This document shows positions 39,501-53,800 of a stretch of 64,000 nucleotides of DNA, one piece after another. The position numbers and the translations under genes are program-made. Every line of letters starts with the position of its first letter. Positions within the stretch are counted from its first letter, which is position 1. Below the pieces are notes generated by a model. That model was not told where the DNA came from. It did not search any database and worked only from the letters and a program-made list of their open reading frames with translations. Source of the stretch: Desmodus rotundus (lineage: Eukaryota > Chordata > Mammalia > Chiroptera > Phyllostomidae); assembly GCF_022682495.2 (NCBI RefSeq), contig NC_071389.1:107735951-107799950 (forward strand), read 5' to 3'.

Positions 39501-42500
39501 TAAAAAGGTATACTCAGAGAAGTGTCCTTCCCCCCTCACCTTATTACCAAGTTTCCATCTTTTTTCTAGTTACCTCCTGTACTTAATCAAGTCCTTTAGA
39601 ATTTTATTATTATTTCCGTATTTCTTGCGTGCAATTAAGCAATATATGCATATTTTCTTATATGCCCTTCTTTTTTGTATGAAGTGTAGCATACTTGAAA
39701 GCAGATACTTTTTGTACTTAGCTTTCTTCACCTTACAGTGTATCCAGGAGATCACTTGAAATCAGTGTACAGAGACTGTTCTTTTTCTTCTTCACGTCTC
39801 TATAGTCCTCCATCATATGGGGGCACCATAGTTTATTCAACCACTCTCCTATGTATGCGTATTTAGGTTGTTTCCAATATTTTGCAATTACAAGTGACAC
39901 TGTAGTTAATTGTTGGAGGTATATTTCTAGAAGTGGGATACTGGTTCAAACAGTGAGTGCTTATATAGTTTTATTAGGTATTGCCAAATTCCCCTCTAGA
40001 AGGGTTGTACCAGTTTGTAGTCATCCAGTAATGTATGGAAGGAACTGTTCCCTCACAGCCTCACCAACACAATGTGTTGTCCTACTTTGTGCCAGTCTGA
40101 TGGATGAGAAGTAATAGTTCAGTGTTGTTTTAATTTATATTTCTCAAATTATAAGCAAGGTTGAGCATTTTTTCATATGTTAAAGGACCATTCTTTATAT
40201 TTTGTGTGTGTGTGAACTGTCTATTCATTTCATTTCCCCATTTTTTCTACTCTGTTTTTTGTCCTGTGTCACTCAATTTTTAAAACTTACGTATACATTA
40301 GGGGTATTTGTCCTTTATTTGTAATACATATTGCAAATATTTTCTTCAAGTACATCAATTTTTTAAAAACTTCATTCAATGCCCATCTTTTAAGATTCAG
40401 CTCCATTGCTGGACTTCAAAAAGGCATGCCCACCGCCCCAGCTTGGGAGCTAGCTGTCCCTCTTCTGAATTCTCAGAGCACTTAATTTTACCTTTCAAAG
40501 TAGTCGGTACCTTTTTATGGGTGGCATTCTATTTCAGTTTTACTCACTTCTTATTAGTAGACTCAAAAATCTTTAAGGCCCTGGCTGGTGTGGCTTAGTT
40601 GGTTGAGCATCATTCTGCAAAGCAAAAGGTTGCTGGTTTGATTCCCAGTCAGGGCACATGGTTGGGTTGCAGGTTTGGTCCCCCGTTGGGGCACTTGTGA
40701 GAGGTGACTGATCCATGTTTCTCTCTCACATCGATGTTTTTCTCCCTTTCTTTTCTCCCTCCCTTCCCCTCTCTCTAAAACTAAATGAATAAAATCTTAA
40801 AAAAAAACTTTTTAAGGACAAGATCAGTATCTTTTCTTTCTGGTTTCATAGTGCCTGGCAGGTGGTCAAGCAGTTATCAGATATTGATTGAATAACTTAT
40901 CTGATACTACTGAATAAGTGAACAAATAAAACCAGAACTATGGTTTATGACCAGTAGCAGAAGAGCTCCCTTGCTCTTCACCTGAAGAAGCTTAGTGTAT
41001 GTGTGTGCATGAACCACACTACATGTTAGAGTGTAGGAGGGGAGGGTTCCAGCAGCAGAAGTTGCTACCCCACCCTCCTCTCAGTATAGCTCAATTTTTT
41101 GAAATAGGCAAGGAGTGTGGTGGTGGCAATGAGCCTATGGGGAATATCTGCCCAGAAAATAGTTTGATTTTGAATTCCCTCTAACACAGATACCAATTTA
41201 TTACTATGAAGAATCTTATATTCCCGTATTACAAATTTTGTGATTCTTGTCTGTATATTAGTTTGCTGAAGCTGTCATAACTAAGATTCACAGACTGGGT
41301 AACTTAAACTACAGAAATTTATTGTTCCACAGCTCTGGAGGCTGGAAGTCTGAAGTCTTGGTGTCAGCAGGGTTGGTTCTTTCCGAGGGCAGTGAGGGAA
41401 GGCTCTGCTCCAGGCCTCTCTCCTGGGCTCATAGGTGACCATCTTCATGTTCACCTGGCATTCTCCCTGAGTGTCTATCTTCTCCAAATTTCTTTTTTAA
41501 AAAAGATTTCATTCATTTGTTTTTAGAGAGAGGGGAAGCGAGGGAGAAAAAGAGGGAGAGTAACCTTGATTTGAGAGGGAAACATCGATTGGTTGCTTCT
41601 CATGTGCCCCAACTGTGGGGACTGGGGCCACAACCCAGGCATGTGCCCTAACGAGGAATCAAACTGGTGACCTTTCGCTTTGGGGGGACGACGCTCGACC
41701 AACTGAGCCACGCTGCTCAGAGCCAAATATCTTCTTTTTATAAGGACACCATAAGTCATATTGGATTAGAGTCCTAAAGGCCTCATTTTAACTTGATTAC
41801 CTCTGTAAAGATGTTATTGCGAAATAAGGTCACATTCAGAGGTACTAGGGGTTAGGACTTCCACATATGAATTTGGGTGGGGGGGACAAAATTCAACCCA
41901 TAACAGCCTGTAAAACATTTTAGAAATGCAGCCTAAAGTTCTCTGTCTTTTTTTAGAGAATTATAACTAATAGAATTTTCAGTCAGTGATATGTTTTCAA
42001 TGGGTGTTATTGCTGCATATCAACATGTACATATCAATATTTGGTAAAGGTTCCAAATAAGAGACAGCATTCAACATGCACTCATGCCCTTTCTGGTGTG
42101 GCCTAGTGGCTTGAGCACTGCCCCAGGAACTGAAAGGTTGCTGGTTCAATTCCTGTCAGGGCACATGCCTGTGTTTCAGGCCAGGTCCCCAGTTGGCAGA
42201 GGCTACCGATCAATGTTTCATCTGTAACACAGGCATCAGAACCCCCAGAAGACCTTGGCTGTGCCTTGAGGCCTGCGAGTGCGGAGGAGGCAGTCTATGA
42301 AGCGGCCACCGTAGAAGTAGACAAGTCTGCGTCCGTCACACTGCAAGTGCTGGTCACCACCCCAGGGAACATTTCCTGTCTCTGGGTCTTTAAACGCAGC
42401 TCCCTGAATTGCCAACCACGCTTTGATTTACAAAACAGGTAAGGGAGGGGTGTGGATGTGCAACCATAGGATTTAAGGTGCAACACGTTTTTGACATAAA

Positions 42501-45500
42501 AATAGTTTTTGCTTCATTTAGAGTTTATTTGTAAATGTCTGTACATATCTACTATAACTCTTATCTCTGGTGAAATAATGAACTAAAAATAGTTAGGGCA
42601 TGGATATATGACATTATATATTTGTTAAAAACCATAGGATGTACAACACAGAGTGAAGCCTAATGCAAAGTGTGAACTCTAGTTAATGTAAATATTGGTG
42701 CATCACTTATAGCAAATATACCACACCTTCCAAGATCTTAATAAGGAAACTGTGTGTGTAGAGGGGGTGGGGGTGTTGGCAGGCAGAAGGATGTATGTGG
42801 AATTTCTCTGTACTTTCTGCTCAATTTTTCTGTAAATCTAACATTGCTCTAAACAAGTCTATTAATTTCAAAAATTATATATAGATATATAGGTAGGTAT
42901 GGTTAGGGCCTACAAAATCAGTGACTAGATGGTAAAATATAAAACCAAGAGTGAAAAGACTATTTGGGATTTTTAAGGTAATTTGTTTTTTAATTGTCTT
43001 AAAGATAAAAAAGTTGGAAAGTTTTCATTACATTCTAGTTCAAGTAGCAAGAAGCTTCTTTCTGGGAAGTGCTTGGGAAAAGAACATCTAGTTTTATCTC
43101 TTGTTTCACAGCATGATGTGCAGAGTGGAAATGTGATATCCACAAGATGTTTTAGCAAGAAATTGATCTCTGTGTGAGGAACATCGGTCTCATGATCCAG
43201 AAAAATATCTCAGCCAATGTTTGCAGATTGACATCCAAGCCTGTATCTAACTGTCCTGACTGCTGTTACCTGCTGTCCCTGTCCTCTTGCTGAGATCAGT
43301 TGGGGGCAGGAAGCAAGGGGCACAGATATTTAAATGTCCAGTTAATAATTCTAAGGTTGCCTCTCTCTCTAATTCTTGGAGATGTTTTGGTGCCCAAGAG
43401 TTGTAGAAAGCATATTGTCTTTCCAAAACAAAATGACAGTAAATGACACCCAAATGACATAATGGGGGGACATCTCTGTGGTGAACTTGTTCCAAGTATT
43501 TCTATTGTTTCTTGAAGTTTAAGCAAACTCTTAAGTAATTTTCAGGACAGCGGCTATAATTCTGAAGCTGGGTTCTAAATCTTTGAACACATTCATTTTC
43601 TTTTCCTCTTTTGAGACTGCATTACTCACTTCTGTTTTTTGGTTACTTTTATCTTTGGGTTGAACCAAAACACTCTTATATTAAGAATTTTGGCTTCAAT
43701 AAATGTTCTGGTAATCTTATTAAAATTTGATACCACAACAGTTCTCACTGGATTGATGCCAAAAAGCAAAGTGAAAAAGTAGGGTTCTTATCACTCCATG
43801 AGAGGGGGCCTTTTTTGCTTTAGAATAGGCAGCCTTGTTGTTAGCCACAGTCATAGATAGGTCTTGTGAGGATAAGTTAACTTAGTAACAAATCATACGA
43901 GGAGAGGGAATGGTTCAGAGAAAGAAGGCCCATACCAAAAATATCTGTAGAAACAAGTCAAATGTATATATAACCCAGTAATTTGCTATCCAAATGAGCG
44001 CAAGCACAAATGCTCTTAACTCCCCCGCCTGGAGCTCTGAGGCAGGACTTCTCCAATATAAGGTACATTTGAATGCTCCGGGGGTCTTGTTACAATGCAG
44101 ATTCTGGTTCACTAAGTCTGGGTGATGCCTGAGATTCTGCATCTCTGTCAACTCCCAGCTGATGCACACTCAATGGGGGAAAGACCACACTTTGAATAGT
44201 AAAGATCTAAAAGTCAGAGAGTGTCCATTTAAATCCAACATTACTTAACAAACTGCTAGAGAAATACTTTGGGCTTTAATGAGAATCAGTATTGCCAAAC
44301 ACACACCAAAGCTGTTCCTGTGAAGTGAATGCCACCAGCCAAATTTATTTTTACCAAATATCTGAAAAGTTAAAAATACAAACATTGAGACATCTTCCTC
44401 CTTATATCTATGTGATATGTCAGTGTCACTATTACTTCATAGGCAAATGTCTTGTGTCAGGTTTTGGCTGAATTCTCTCATTTAGAGAAGCACAGACTGT
44501 TTTTTCTCAGTGTATCTTGCTTATACAGTGATCTAGTTCTGAAAATGGGAACTGAGTCTGGTGGCCAGGTGACTGGGCCAGTGTGACAGTGGAGGGTGTT
44601 TTGTCATTGAAGGGAATGTCCTGCTTGCCACTGCCAATGGGAGTACACCCTGCACGTTTGTGCTTTTGGATGGAAGATTTCCCTCCAAGGGGCTTGGAAA
44701 GGATGAGGTAAAGGTGCTGGAATGGAAGTCCTTCACTTTCAAGGGAGAGACTGGTTAAAAATCAAGGTCAAATTAACAGGGCCCAGGCTGAGTGCTGAGC
44801 ACAGGACAGAAGCTGTGTTCACAGAACGGCAGTCCGCGCCGCTGTCAGAGACAGAATATGGGAGACACCCAACAGGCTTCTGACTCAGTATGAAATATTT
44901 TGTTTTTAGTTTCACACATTTTACAAAATAACCAGTTCTCTTTCTTGTTTTTTTTCAGAGGAGTTGTTTCCATGTTCATTTTGAAAATGACAGAAAAACA
45001 AGCTGGAGAATACCTACTTTTTATTCAGAGTGCAGTGACCAATTATACTATATTGTTTACAGTGAGTATGAGAAGTAAGTGCACCTTGCTACTAGGTCCT
45101 CACGACAGATGATGGCATTGTTTAGAGCTCATGAGTTTTTCCTAGATGCTCTGCACACAATATACAGGCTTCCCTCGATGTGTGCTTGAATTGATTTTAT
45201 TCAATTCAACCATCCGGATAACCTACTGAGACTCTCTGCTGTGACCCGGGGAGTACCAGATTCAGCACTCTGAGAGATCCAGGACATCCTCTATTCAGTG
45301 ACAGACGGCTGCCAGGGAAGAAATGGAAAACATTTTGATCTTGGAATCAGAAGACCTGGGTTCTTATTCTGGATCTGCTATTATCACATCTGGCAGGTCA
45401 CTTAATCACCCTGAGCCTCAATTTCTACACCTGTAAAAAAGGGATAAAAATACATACTTCATGGACTGTAAGACCTTAGCTCAATCCATCGTCTCTGAGA

Positions 45501-46568
45501 CTGTGCCTGCTCTTTCCAATACGGTAGCCACTGGCCACACGTGTTTGTTGAACACTTGAAATGTGACCAATGTGACTAAGGAACCAAAGTTTTAATTTTA
45601 CTTAATTTTAATAAATTAAAAATTTAATTTAAAATGCCACGTATAGCTAGTGGCTGCTGTGTGTATACAAATGCCCGATCACTATGCAAACCCTAAGGAA
45701 TAATCCAAATGTTCTTAACCAGAGAGGCACAGGTGTGGCAGAATCACTACCTGCATATGTCTTTTGGCTTCTTGTTTCCTCTCAGTTGAGCACTGGCCTA
45801 GCAAGTGCGCAGTTTCACAGTATACACACTGAACACTTTACTTCCTGTGACAGACAGGACTAGAGGTCGGTGCATTCCCATAGCTCCTTCTGCTCTTAGG
45901 GGCCAGGGCAGGCGTCCCAAAACTCTGAGGTTGTGCCACAGTAAGGTAACATCCCTGGCTACGCATTGGTAGGACTTGTTGGGGCCCCCTCTTCCTTATC
46001 AGTGACTAGAAGGCACGAAGCCCAGGTGTGGTACGTATGAGTCCAGCTCGCAGATGTGCCCAGGATTACCCTTTGTGACAGTGTCTGCACGACCCTCTCC
46101 ATCCTCACAGTGACCCCGCCTACATGTAGGAGAGAAAATGGACACACCGAGAGGTGTGATGAAGGGCACAGTTAGAGCTGAGTTTAGCCAGGTGTGCACT
46201 TCCTGTACCACACTGCACAGGGCTTGCAGTCAAAGCTGCTGATAGCAACAGCACTTGTGGCCATTTAGGTTCCCAGAAGTGTCATTTTACTGGCATTAGG
46301 GATGGGCTGTCGGTTCTAAAGTTATCCTGTAAGGCAGAAATTAGGTTAAGTCAAAATTAGCCATATTTGTTCTGAAAAGCCCGTCAATTACTCTGGGATT
46401 TATGGAATCTGAGCCCTGGAAGCTCTAAAGACAAGAGCTACCTTTTGTTGCTCTTTGAGTTTGGTCTTGTTCTCTGTTCCCTCCCCAATCCCTGACTCCT
46501 TTCTGTGGGACAGTGAGTCTGTGTGCCTCAGAATGAAAGAGAATAAGAGATTTCTTGCTTGTTCTTGT

Positions 46569-46600
<32 letters not shown>

Positions 46601-49600
46601 AGTGTTAACATTTGAATTTGTTTAAGGTAAGTGGGCATCTGCTGTGTCTCAGTTATACTTCAAATATCTTCTTTTCACTTAAGATTTATGAAAATTTTAA
46701 CAACAACCATCCAAATACATTGTAATCTGTTTTTAGCATTCACCTGAGTGGCAAGGTTCAAAAAAATAGGTGAGACTTGGCAACAGTCGGTGTGAAAAAG
46801 AGAAAAGGGTTTTGTGAACCACAGGTTCTGTGTTAACTGAAGCATGGCATGGTTGGTGAAAAAGGAAATCTGAACCTCGGCAGTGTTCATAAAAATCCAC
46901 TGTCTAGGTTAAGGAAATTAGTAGAAGATTATTATTTTCAGTTCTCCATTTTTTTCCCGAGATGAAAACAGAGCAACCAGGATAGTGAAGAACTTGGAAT
47001 TCCTGCAGTTAGGAACAGTGGAAGGAACGGGCAGTAGTTAGCAGAGAGAAGGGATGTTTCTGAGGAGAGGGGAAGATGGGCGGCAGTGTGATGACACAGA
47101 GGGAATTCTTCCGGCCTGTGACTCAGGAAACTTGGTCTAACTAGTTAGCGTTCCTTGGATGGTTTCTAATTTTGTTTTTCTTTTAGTAGCAATTATGTTT
47201 TTTAAATTTTTCAGGTACAGTTGACATATAGCATTATATTAGTTTCAGGTATACAGCATTTATATAACTTATGAAATGGTTGGTTTCTAATTTTGAATAC
47301 ATGAAAGATTTTCATGTGGAAGCAAAACTACACTTTAAAAAATTTGCTCTAGAGGGTTGAATTGGGGCCAATGGTCAGAAATTACAGGGAGAAAACATAA
47401 AAACCAATAGAAAATGGAATATTTGCAACATATAATCAACAAAGGATTAATAGAATAGATAGAGAACTCCTACACATCAATAAGAAAAAACAGAAAAGTG
47501 AACAAAAGACATGAGTGGTCATTTCTTTCTCAGAACCTGAAAACTAAATGTCAGAAAATACGGTAAACTAACAATCAAAAAATGCAAATTATTACCACAA
47601 CAAGGTATCATTTTATACCCAGTAGATTGTTGAGAATTCAGAAGTCGTGGGAACACTAGTCAATGTCACGTCCTGAGATGTGAGTGGAAAGTAGTATGGC
47701 CACTTTGGAAAACATTGTCATTCTGTGTAAAACTGAACGTGCTCACACCATATAAACCAGTTCTACTCCTAGGTGTATTACTAAGGAAACTTACCCACTG
47801 CATCAGTGGGAATGTACAAAGTGCTCATAGCACCATTGGTGGTAATATGAAAAACTGGAAACTACCCAAACATGCACTGCAAGGTAATGGAGTCACAGAC
47901 TGTGACATATTCACCAATAGAATACTACGTAGTAGTAAAAAAAAATGAAGTATGATGTATGAACTAAAAACATAAGAATGGATGAAAAAATGAAGTTGTG
48001 CAAGACTACATATTGAGTGATACTTTCTGTGGAAGCTCAAAAACAAACAAACGAAAATAATATATTGTTTAGGGCTACATGCCTATGTGGTAAAAATATT
48101 TTTTTAACCCTTACCCAAGGACATGTCCACTCATTGAGAGAGAGAGAAAGAGAGAGAGAGACAGAGAGACAGAGAGAAATATCAATTGGCTGCCTCCTGT
48201 ATGTGCTCCCACCAGGGATCAAACCCATGATTTTTTGGTGTATGAGGCAATACTCCAACCAACTGAGCCACCCATACAAAGCAGTGAAAACATTTTTAAA
48301 AGCATGGGGACGATAAACAAAATTTAGGATAAAGGTTACCTAGGGTTGAGAGAGGGGGAAAAGCGCAAAAGTTGATTCAAAGGGGTTTATTAATATTCTG
48401 GTTATTGACCTGGGTATGGGTCCATGGGTATTACTTTTTATTATTATGCTCCAAAATTCACGTTTCATATAGTCTTTTGTGTATATATATGCATACACAC
48501 ACGTGCATAAAATATTATGAAATATTTTAAGATAAAATTTATTATAAGATGGGAGATTGGAATTTAGCATAGGGAAACTTTCTTTTAAAAAAAGGTTTGT
48601 TGAAAAATGGAAGGATCTACTCAGGGAGGTAGTAAACTCCTGTCCCTGGAGGGGTCCAAGGAGAAGTGAAAAGAAAGTTTATATATTCAGCATTGCGAGA
48701 ATGGCAGATGGGGGAGGGGTGAAGGTGTCATGGTCCAGTGTGAACAGGAGGCCAGGAGAACCTCTCAATTCAGTTCCAGTTCTTTTTATTTTTTAAATGT
48801 ATTTATTGATTATGCTATTACAGTTGTCCCATTTTCCCTCCTTCACTCCACTCCATCCTGCCCACCCCCTCCCTCCCACATTCCCCCCCCTTTAGTTCAT
48901 GTCCATGGGTCATATATATATAAGTTCTCTGGCTTCTACATTTCCTATACTATTTTTACCCTCCCCTTGTCAGTTCTTTTTATTTTTAATTTTATTTTGC
49001 AATTATAGTTGACACTCAGTATTATTCAGTTCCAGTTTTAACTCCATCCTATTACACTTTTGCATTTCTAAAACCATATATTTCTGCCTAGATCTAGATA
49101 AAATTATGTGAAGAAAGTTGGGTCTTAAACCATGCAAGTATGGGTTTTAAACTTCATGTTATTTCCAGTTTTCTTTTTCCTATTGTGTCAATATTTATAT
49201 TTTCACATGGCTTCACTCCACTTGTCTTTAGTCGTCTGTGGATTTATGAAGTGCCCAAAGAAACTGGCTAAGAGCATAAATGCTAAAGCTGGCATTTCAG
49301 CCAGAGTTAAATTTACTATGTTGGTCAGAAGGGGTTACATTATTACATATATTTGGAGTGGAGCAGAAGACACTGCTATGATATAAAATACTAGCTTTCC
49401 TTAATGATGTAGAATTTTTCTGAGGGGCTGCTAAGATCATTATTTTTAAGATATTAAAATGTTAATTTGTGATGCTTTAGATACACAGCTTCACACATTA
49501 AGGAGACCATACTTTAGAAAGATGGAAAATCAGGATGCCCTGGTCTGCGTGTCTGAGAGCATTCCAGAACCAACTGTGAAATGGGTGTTTTGCAATTCAC

Positions 49601-50779
49601 AGAGCGAAAGGTATGACATGTAATAGAGATAACTGCTAAGATTCCTTTACTTATTTCGTCTTTTTCTAAAACAGTTGACATCATACTGAATGTACAGTTT
49701 AATTTGCCGCCATGTTAACAGGAAACTTTGGCCCCTTAATGAATGATTAGTGTGGCCTTTCCAGGGAGAACAGGAGGTGCTGCTTTAGTAAGGAGCCTTT
49801 TGGAACGCTCCTGTGTCTAGTCACTCAACTGCAGGGTCCTCCCTGGACATAAAAGCCCTTTTAAGTTTTAGGATTGTTAGCTCCCTGAGTAAGAAAGAAA
49901 CATAGGGATTTTAGTGTATTGTTCCCTATAAGTAAGAAATTACCTGTGAATAAATGCTTAATTTGTGATTAAACTACTCTTCATTTTGGAAGAGTAGTTT
50001 AATATGATTGTTTAAGGACTTAGAATCTAGCCATCAAAATAAGTGTATAGAAGGGTCAGGGTCATTCTGTGGTCAGTTTCACCATCAAAGAATGTCACCA
50101 AAGAGGGACTTGGACTGAGGCAGGTCTGTCCCAGCATGCTCTGGAATGTGTAAACCATATGCTCCTAAGTGTTCTTGCTTAGGCAAGAGAAGACCTTGTG
50201 ATTTATTATCTGGCTATAAATTGCTGAGCTGGTTTGTTCAGCTTTCCATCTCCATTTCCCCATTCCACTTGCTAAGGAATTTTCCTAGCTTTTTACCTTC
50301 CTGCCTATTTATAATAAGGAAAAAAAAAAGCTCTCAAGGAATGATGCATAAATGAAGAAAAGAATACCTCTGACTAAAGTGATAAAGAGGGGAAAAGTGA
50401 GTATAACTAGACTCCAAAAGCTGTATCTGTCTTGGGAAAGGTCAAGGTTAGGGAAGTTCTGAGGAGGAACCAAAGTCCATCTTCTGCTGAGGGAGAGGGG
50501 AGGGCTTGCAAAATCGTGAGATGGGGCTGAGAGCTGACAACGTCCTTCTGGAGGGATACCTGGCTCTCCCCAGTCAGCTCTGGGAACTGAAGACTTTGCT
50601 ACTCTCCCTCTCAGTGGTTTGTCCCCTTCCGTGCTTCAAAGGAAAGACACCTACCTTGTTAAGCTGCATTATAAAATTTCATCATGCTTTCCTTTTCTCT
50701 CTTTTCCTCCCTCTCACTTCTGTCCCCTTTCTCAATTCTTTCTTTCTCTCTCTTTAAACAACAATGAAGGAGTCACCAA

Positions 50780-50810
<31 letters not shown>

Positions 50811-53800
50811 CTATTTTATTATGTAATTCTTTCTAGTGTTATTCTAATTGTTGAGCTAATGAGTAGCTAGTTCCCTATGGACTCTGCTGAAATCACAGAT
50901 GTGGGCTTTGTTTGCCTTTTGACCTTCTCCCTTTGTACTTTTAGGCAGGCTCTTAATAAAACAAGCTCTAGAACCTGTAACTGTGTTCTTCTGAACATTC
51001 ATTTGTAATTTTAAAGCATATTTAGTCAAATGACATTTATTTTCTAATTGTAGTTGTAAAGGAGAAAGTCCAGCTGTTGTTACAAAGGAGAAAAGCGTAC
51101 TTCGTGAGTTGTTTGGAACAGACATAAGGTGCTGTGCAAGAAATGAGCTGGGCCAGGAATGCACCAAGCTGTTCACCATAGGTAAGACGTAACATTACAT
51201 ATTTCTTTTTAGTGACTATTCCTTCGAAACGACCTGGGACTAGGAGTAAACGTTTAGTTAATCACTCAACTTCAGAAATTCTATGGTCCCTTTATACCAC
51301 TTTAAATGTAATATTATAGATCTGTAAGTGCTACAAGATTTAAAAAAAAATTAAAGATTTTTATGAATTTACTACTTTTTAAAGATTAATAAAATAACAA
51401 GAGGCTCATAACATTTGTGATGACATCAAAATCTTAGCTCTTCAGAATGATCAGTATATATTTTGTGATGAGGACAAATCACTTTTTTTTCTTACTCGGA
51501 ATGCTTTTGTCTTATAGACCTAAATCGGACTCCCCAGACCACACTGCCACAATTATTTCTTAAAGTGGGGGAGCCCTTGTGGATAAGGTGCAAAGCTGTT
51601 CATGTAAACCATAGATTCGGGCTCAAGTGGAAATTAGAAAATAAAGCCCTGGAGGAGGTAATATGATGTGTTGACATTCTGAAAATGCAGAAACAGCAAA
51701 CTGATAGTCCCGATTGAAATCATTAAATTCATTTTGTTTTATTAAAACCTAGGGCAGCTACTTTGAGATGAGCACCTATTCCACAAACAGAACTATGATA
51801 CGGATTCTATTTGCTTTTGTATCATCAGTGGGAAGAAACGACACTGGATATTACACTTGTTCCTCCTCCCAGCATCCCAGTCAGTCAGCTCTGGTTACCA
51901 TCGTAGGTAATGCAGGCTGCTCACGCAATCTTTATTCTTATTTTTAGTTGCTTTAGTGTGGACTGTGAGGTATGTGCTGTGAATTCGGATTTCAATCAAA
52001 CGTTAGTGTCAAAGCTGTTAAAGACACTGAATCAGAATAGCTTTGCAAACGTAAGCTGCCCACTGTCTTCCTTTTCCAGTTAAACTGAGCTCTCTTGCCT
52101 GTCACTGTCTTCGTACTTACTCCATTGTAATGTGACCATCTCTTTGTGGAAGTTTGTCTTCTAGTGGACCGTAAGTTTCTTCGGGACAGTAGTAATTCTG
52201 TCCTTGTAGCCCCAGACCCTGGCAGAGAGCCTGACACAAAACGGGCTGTTAATACACGCTTGTTCTAAGAACTGAGAGGACCGTGAACGGTGGCTGAGAG
52301 ATCCGGACAAGCACCTAGATGCATTGAAATTTGGGTAGACTAGGGAGGATTTGAAAAGAATCATGCCTCAAGTAATTTCAGATTAGGTAAATGCTAAGAT
52401 GTGAAGTGATTCTCTTATCACACTGATAAGTGTTCCACTAGGAAGCCTTTTGAGTATGGCTGGCTAGATTTTTCTTTTACTTGTGCCCTGAGGTTACTTT
52501 ACGTGACATGTGACACAGACTGTCTCAGTGACCCCTACTCTGTACATGGCCAGCTGTTATGTATATGACCTTTCAACACGTAGAAATTGTCTGCAAAATC
52601 TATAGGCTTATTAACACATTTCTTTGGGGAAGAGAGTCAGTTATTTACCTCCAATTCTTAGAGGAGTCTTGGCTCCAGAAGGTGATGGTCTCAGGCTTGT
52701 AGCCAGATAGGTCCCCTGTATTTCTTGGACTAGAGAATCTGACTAGATTCAGCATGAGTTTTCTTGCATTAAAACTGATGAATAAAAAATGTATTCATTG
52801 TCTCAATATATTTTCATATGGATCTCATCTAATTTATAAATGCTTTTCTTTTTTAACAGAAAAGGGATTTATAAATGCTTCCAAAACCAATGAAGATTAT
52901 GAAATTGACCAGCATGAAAAGTTTTGTTTTTCTGTCAGGTTTAAAGCATACCCACAAATCAGATGTACATGGACCTTCTCTCAAAAATCATTTCCTTGTG
53001 AACAGAGTAGCCTTGATGATGGATACAGGTGAGACAATGCAGAGCTCCAGGTCCTGGCATCATTCTTAGCACAGCTCTCCTCATTGCCCTAACAGAGGAG
53101 TGACTTTGTGTTATGAGTTCGTGTATTACTGAGTTGACACTGGAGACAGAAGGTGTGAGGACACAGTAAGAGAGAGTTTATAATCAGTTCAGACAGTGTA
53201 ACCACCACATGAAAACCAGAAAGAATCCTGTTAGTTTGAGCAGGGTCCTGTGGTATTTTCTGAGTCACCAGATTGTCACTTCCTGTTTGAGATTAGTGCT
53301 GCAGGGCGCACCCGACTCTCCCTCCGCACGTTTGCAGAGGGTTGAGGAAGTAAAGCCCTTGAAACACAGAAAGGCATTACCTGTCCGTGTATTGATTTGT
53401 TTTCAAAAACTGGTGCAGAAATTGCCCAATAATCAATGCCAAAGGAAAACTTTGTTTTCCCCCAGTGTCAGAGAAGCAGTTGGCCCTATGGGATTCTCTT
53501 TTTTAACCCAATTCAAAGATTTAAAAAATCAATTCAATTTAGTTCAATGAATATTCCCTTAATATCTTCTTGATGAGTTTGATGCTCTGTGGGGCTACCA
53601 AGGTGAATAAGGTAGTGTTTCTCTCCTCAAATTTACAGAGGCACGTCTAAGTGCCAGAGGTCACCTGGGAGATCATTTCTACTGTGCTGGTGACATCTGG
53701 TACATCCTCTTAATATTTTACAGATTCTTTGATTAGAGGACCATGTTTCTGATATATGGGTCATGGGCTAATCTAGTAGGCAGGTTAATTTGGTTTCATT

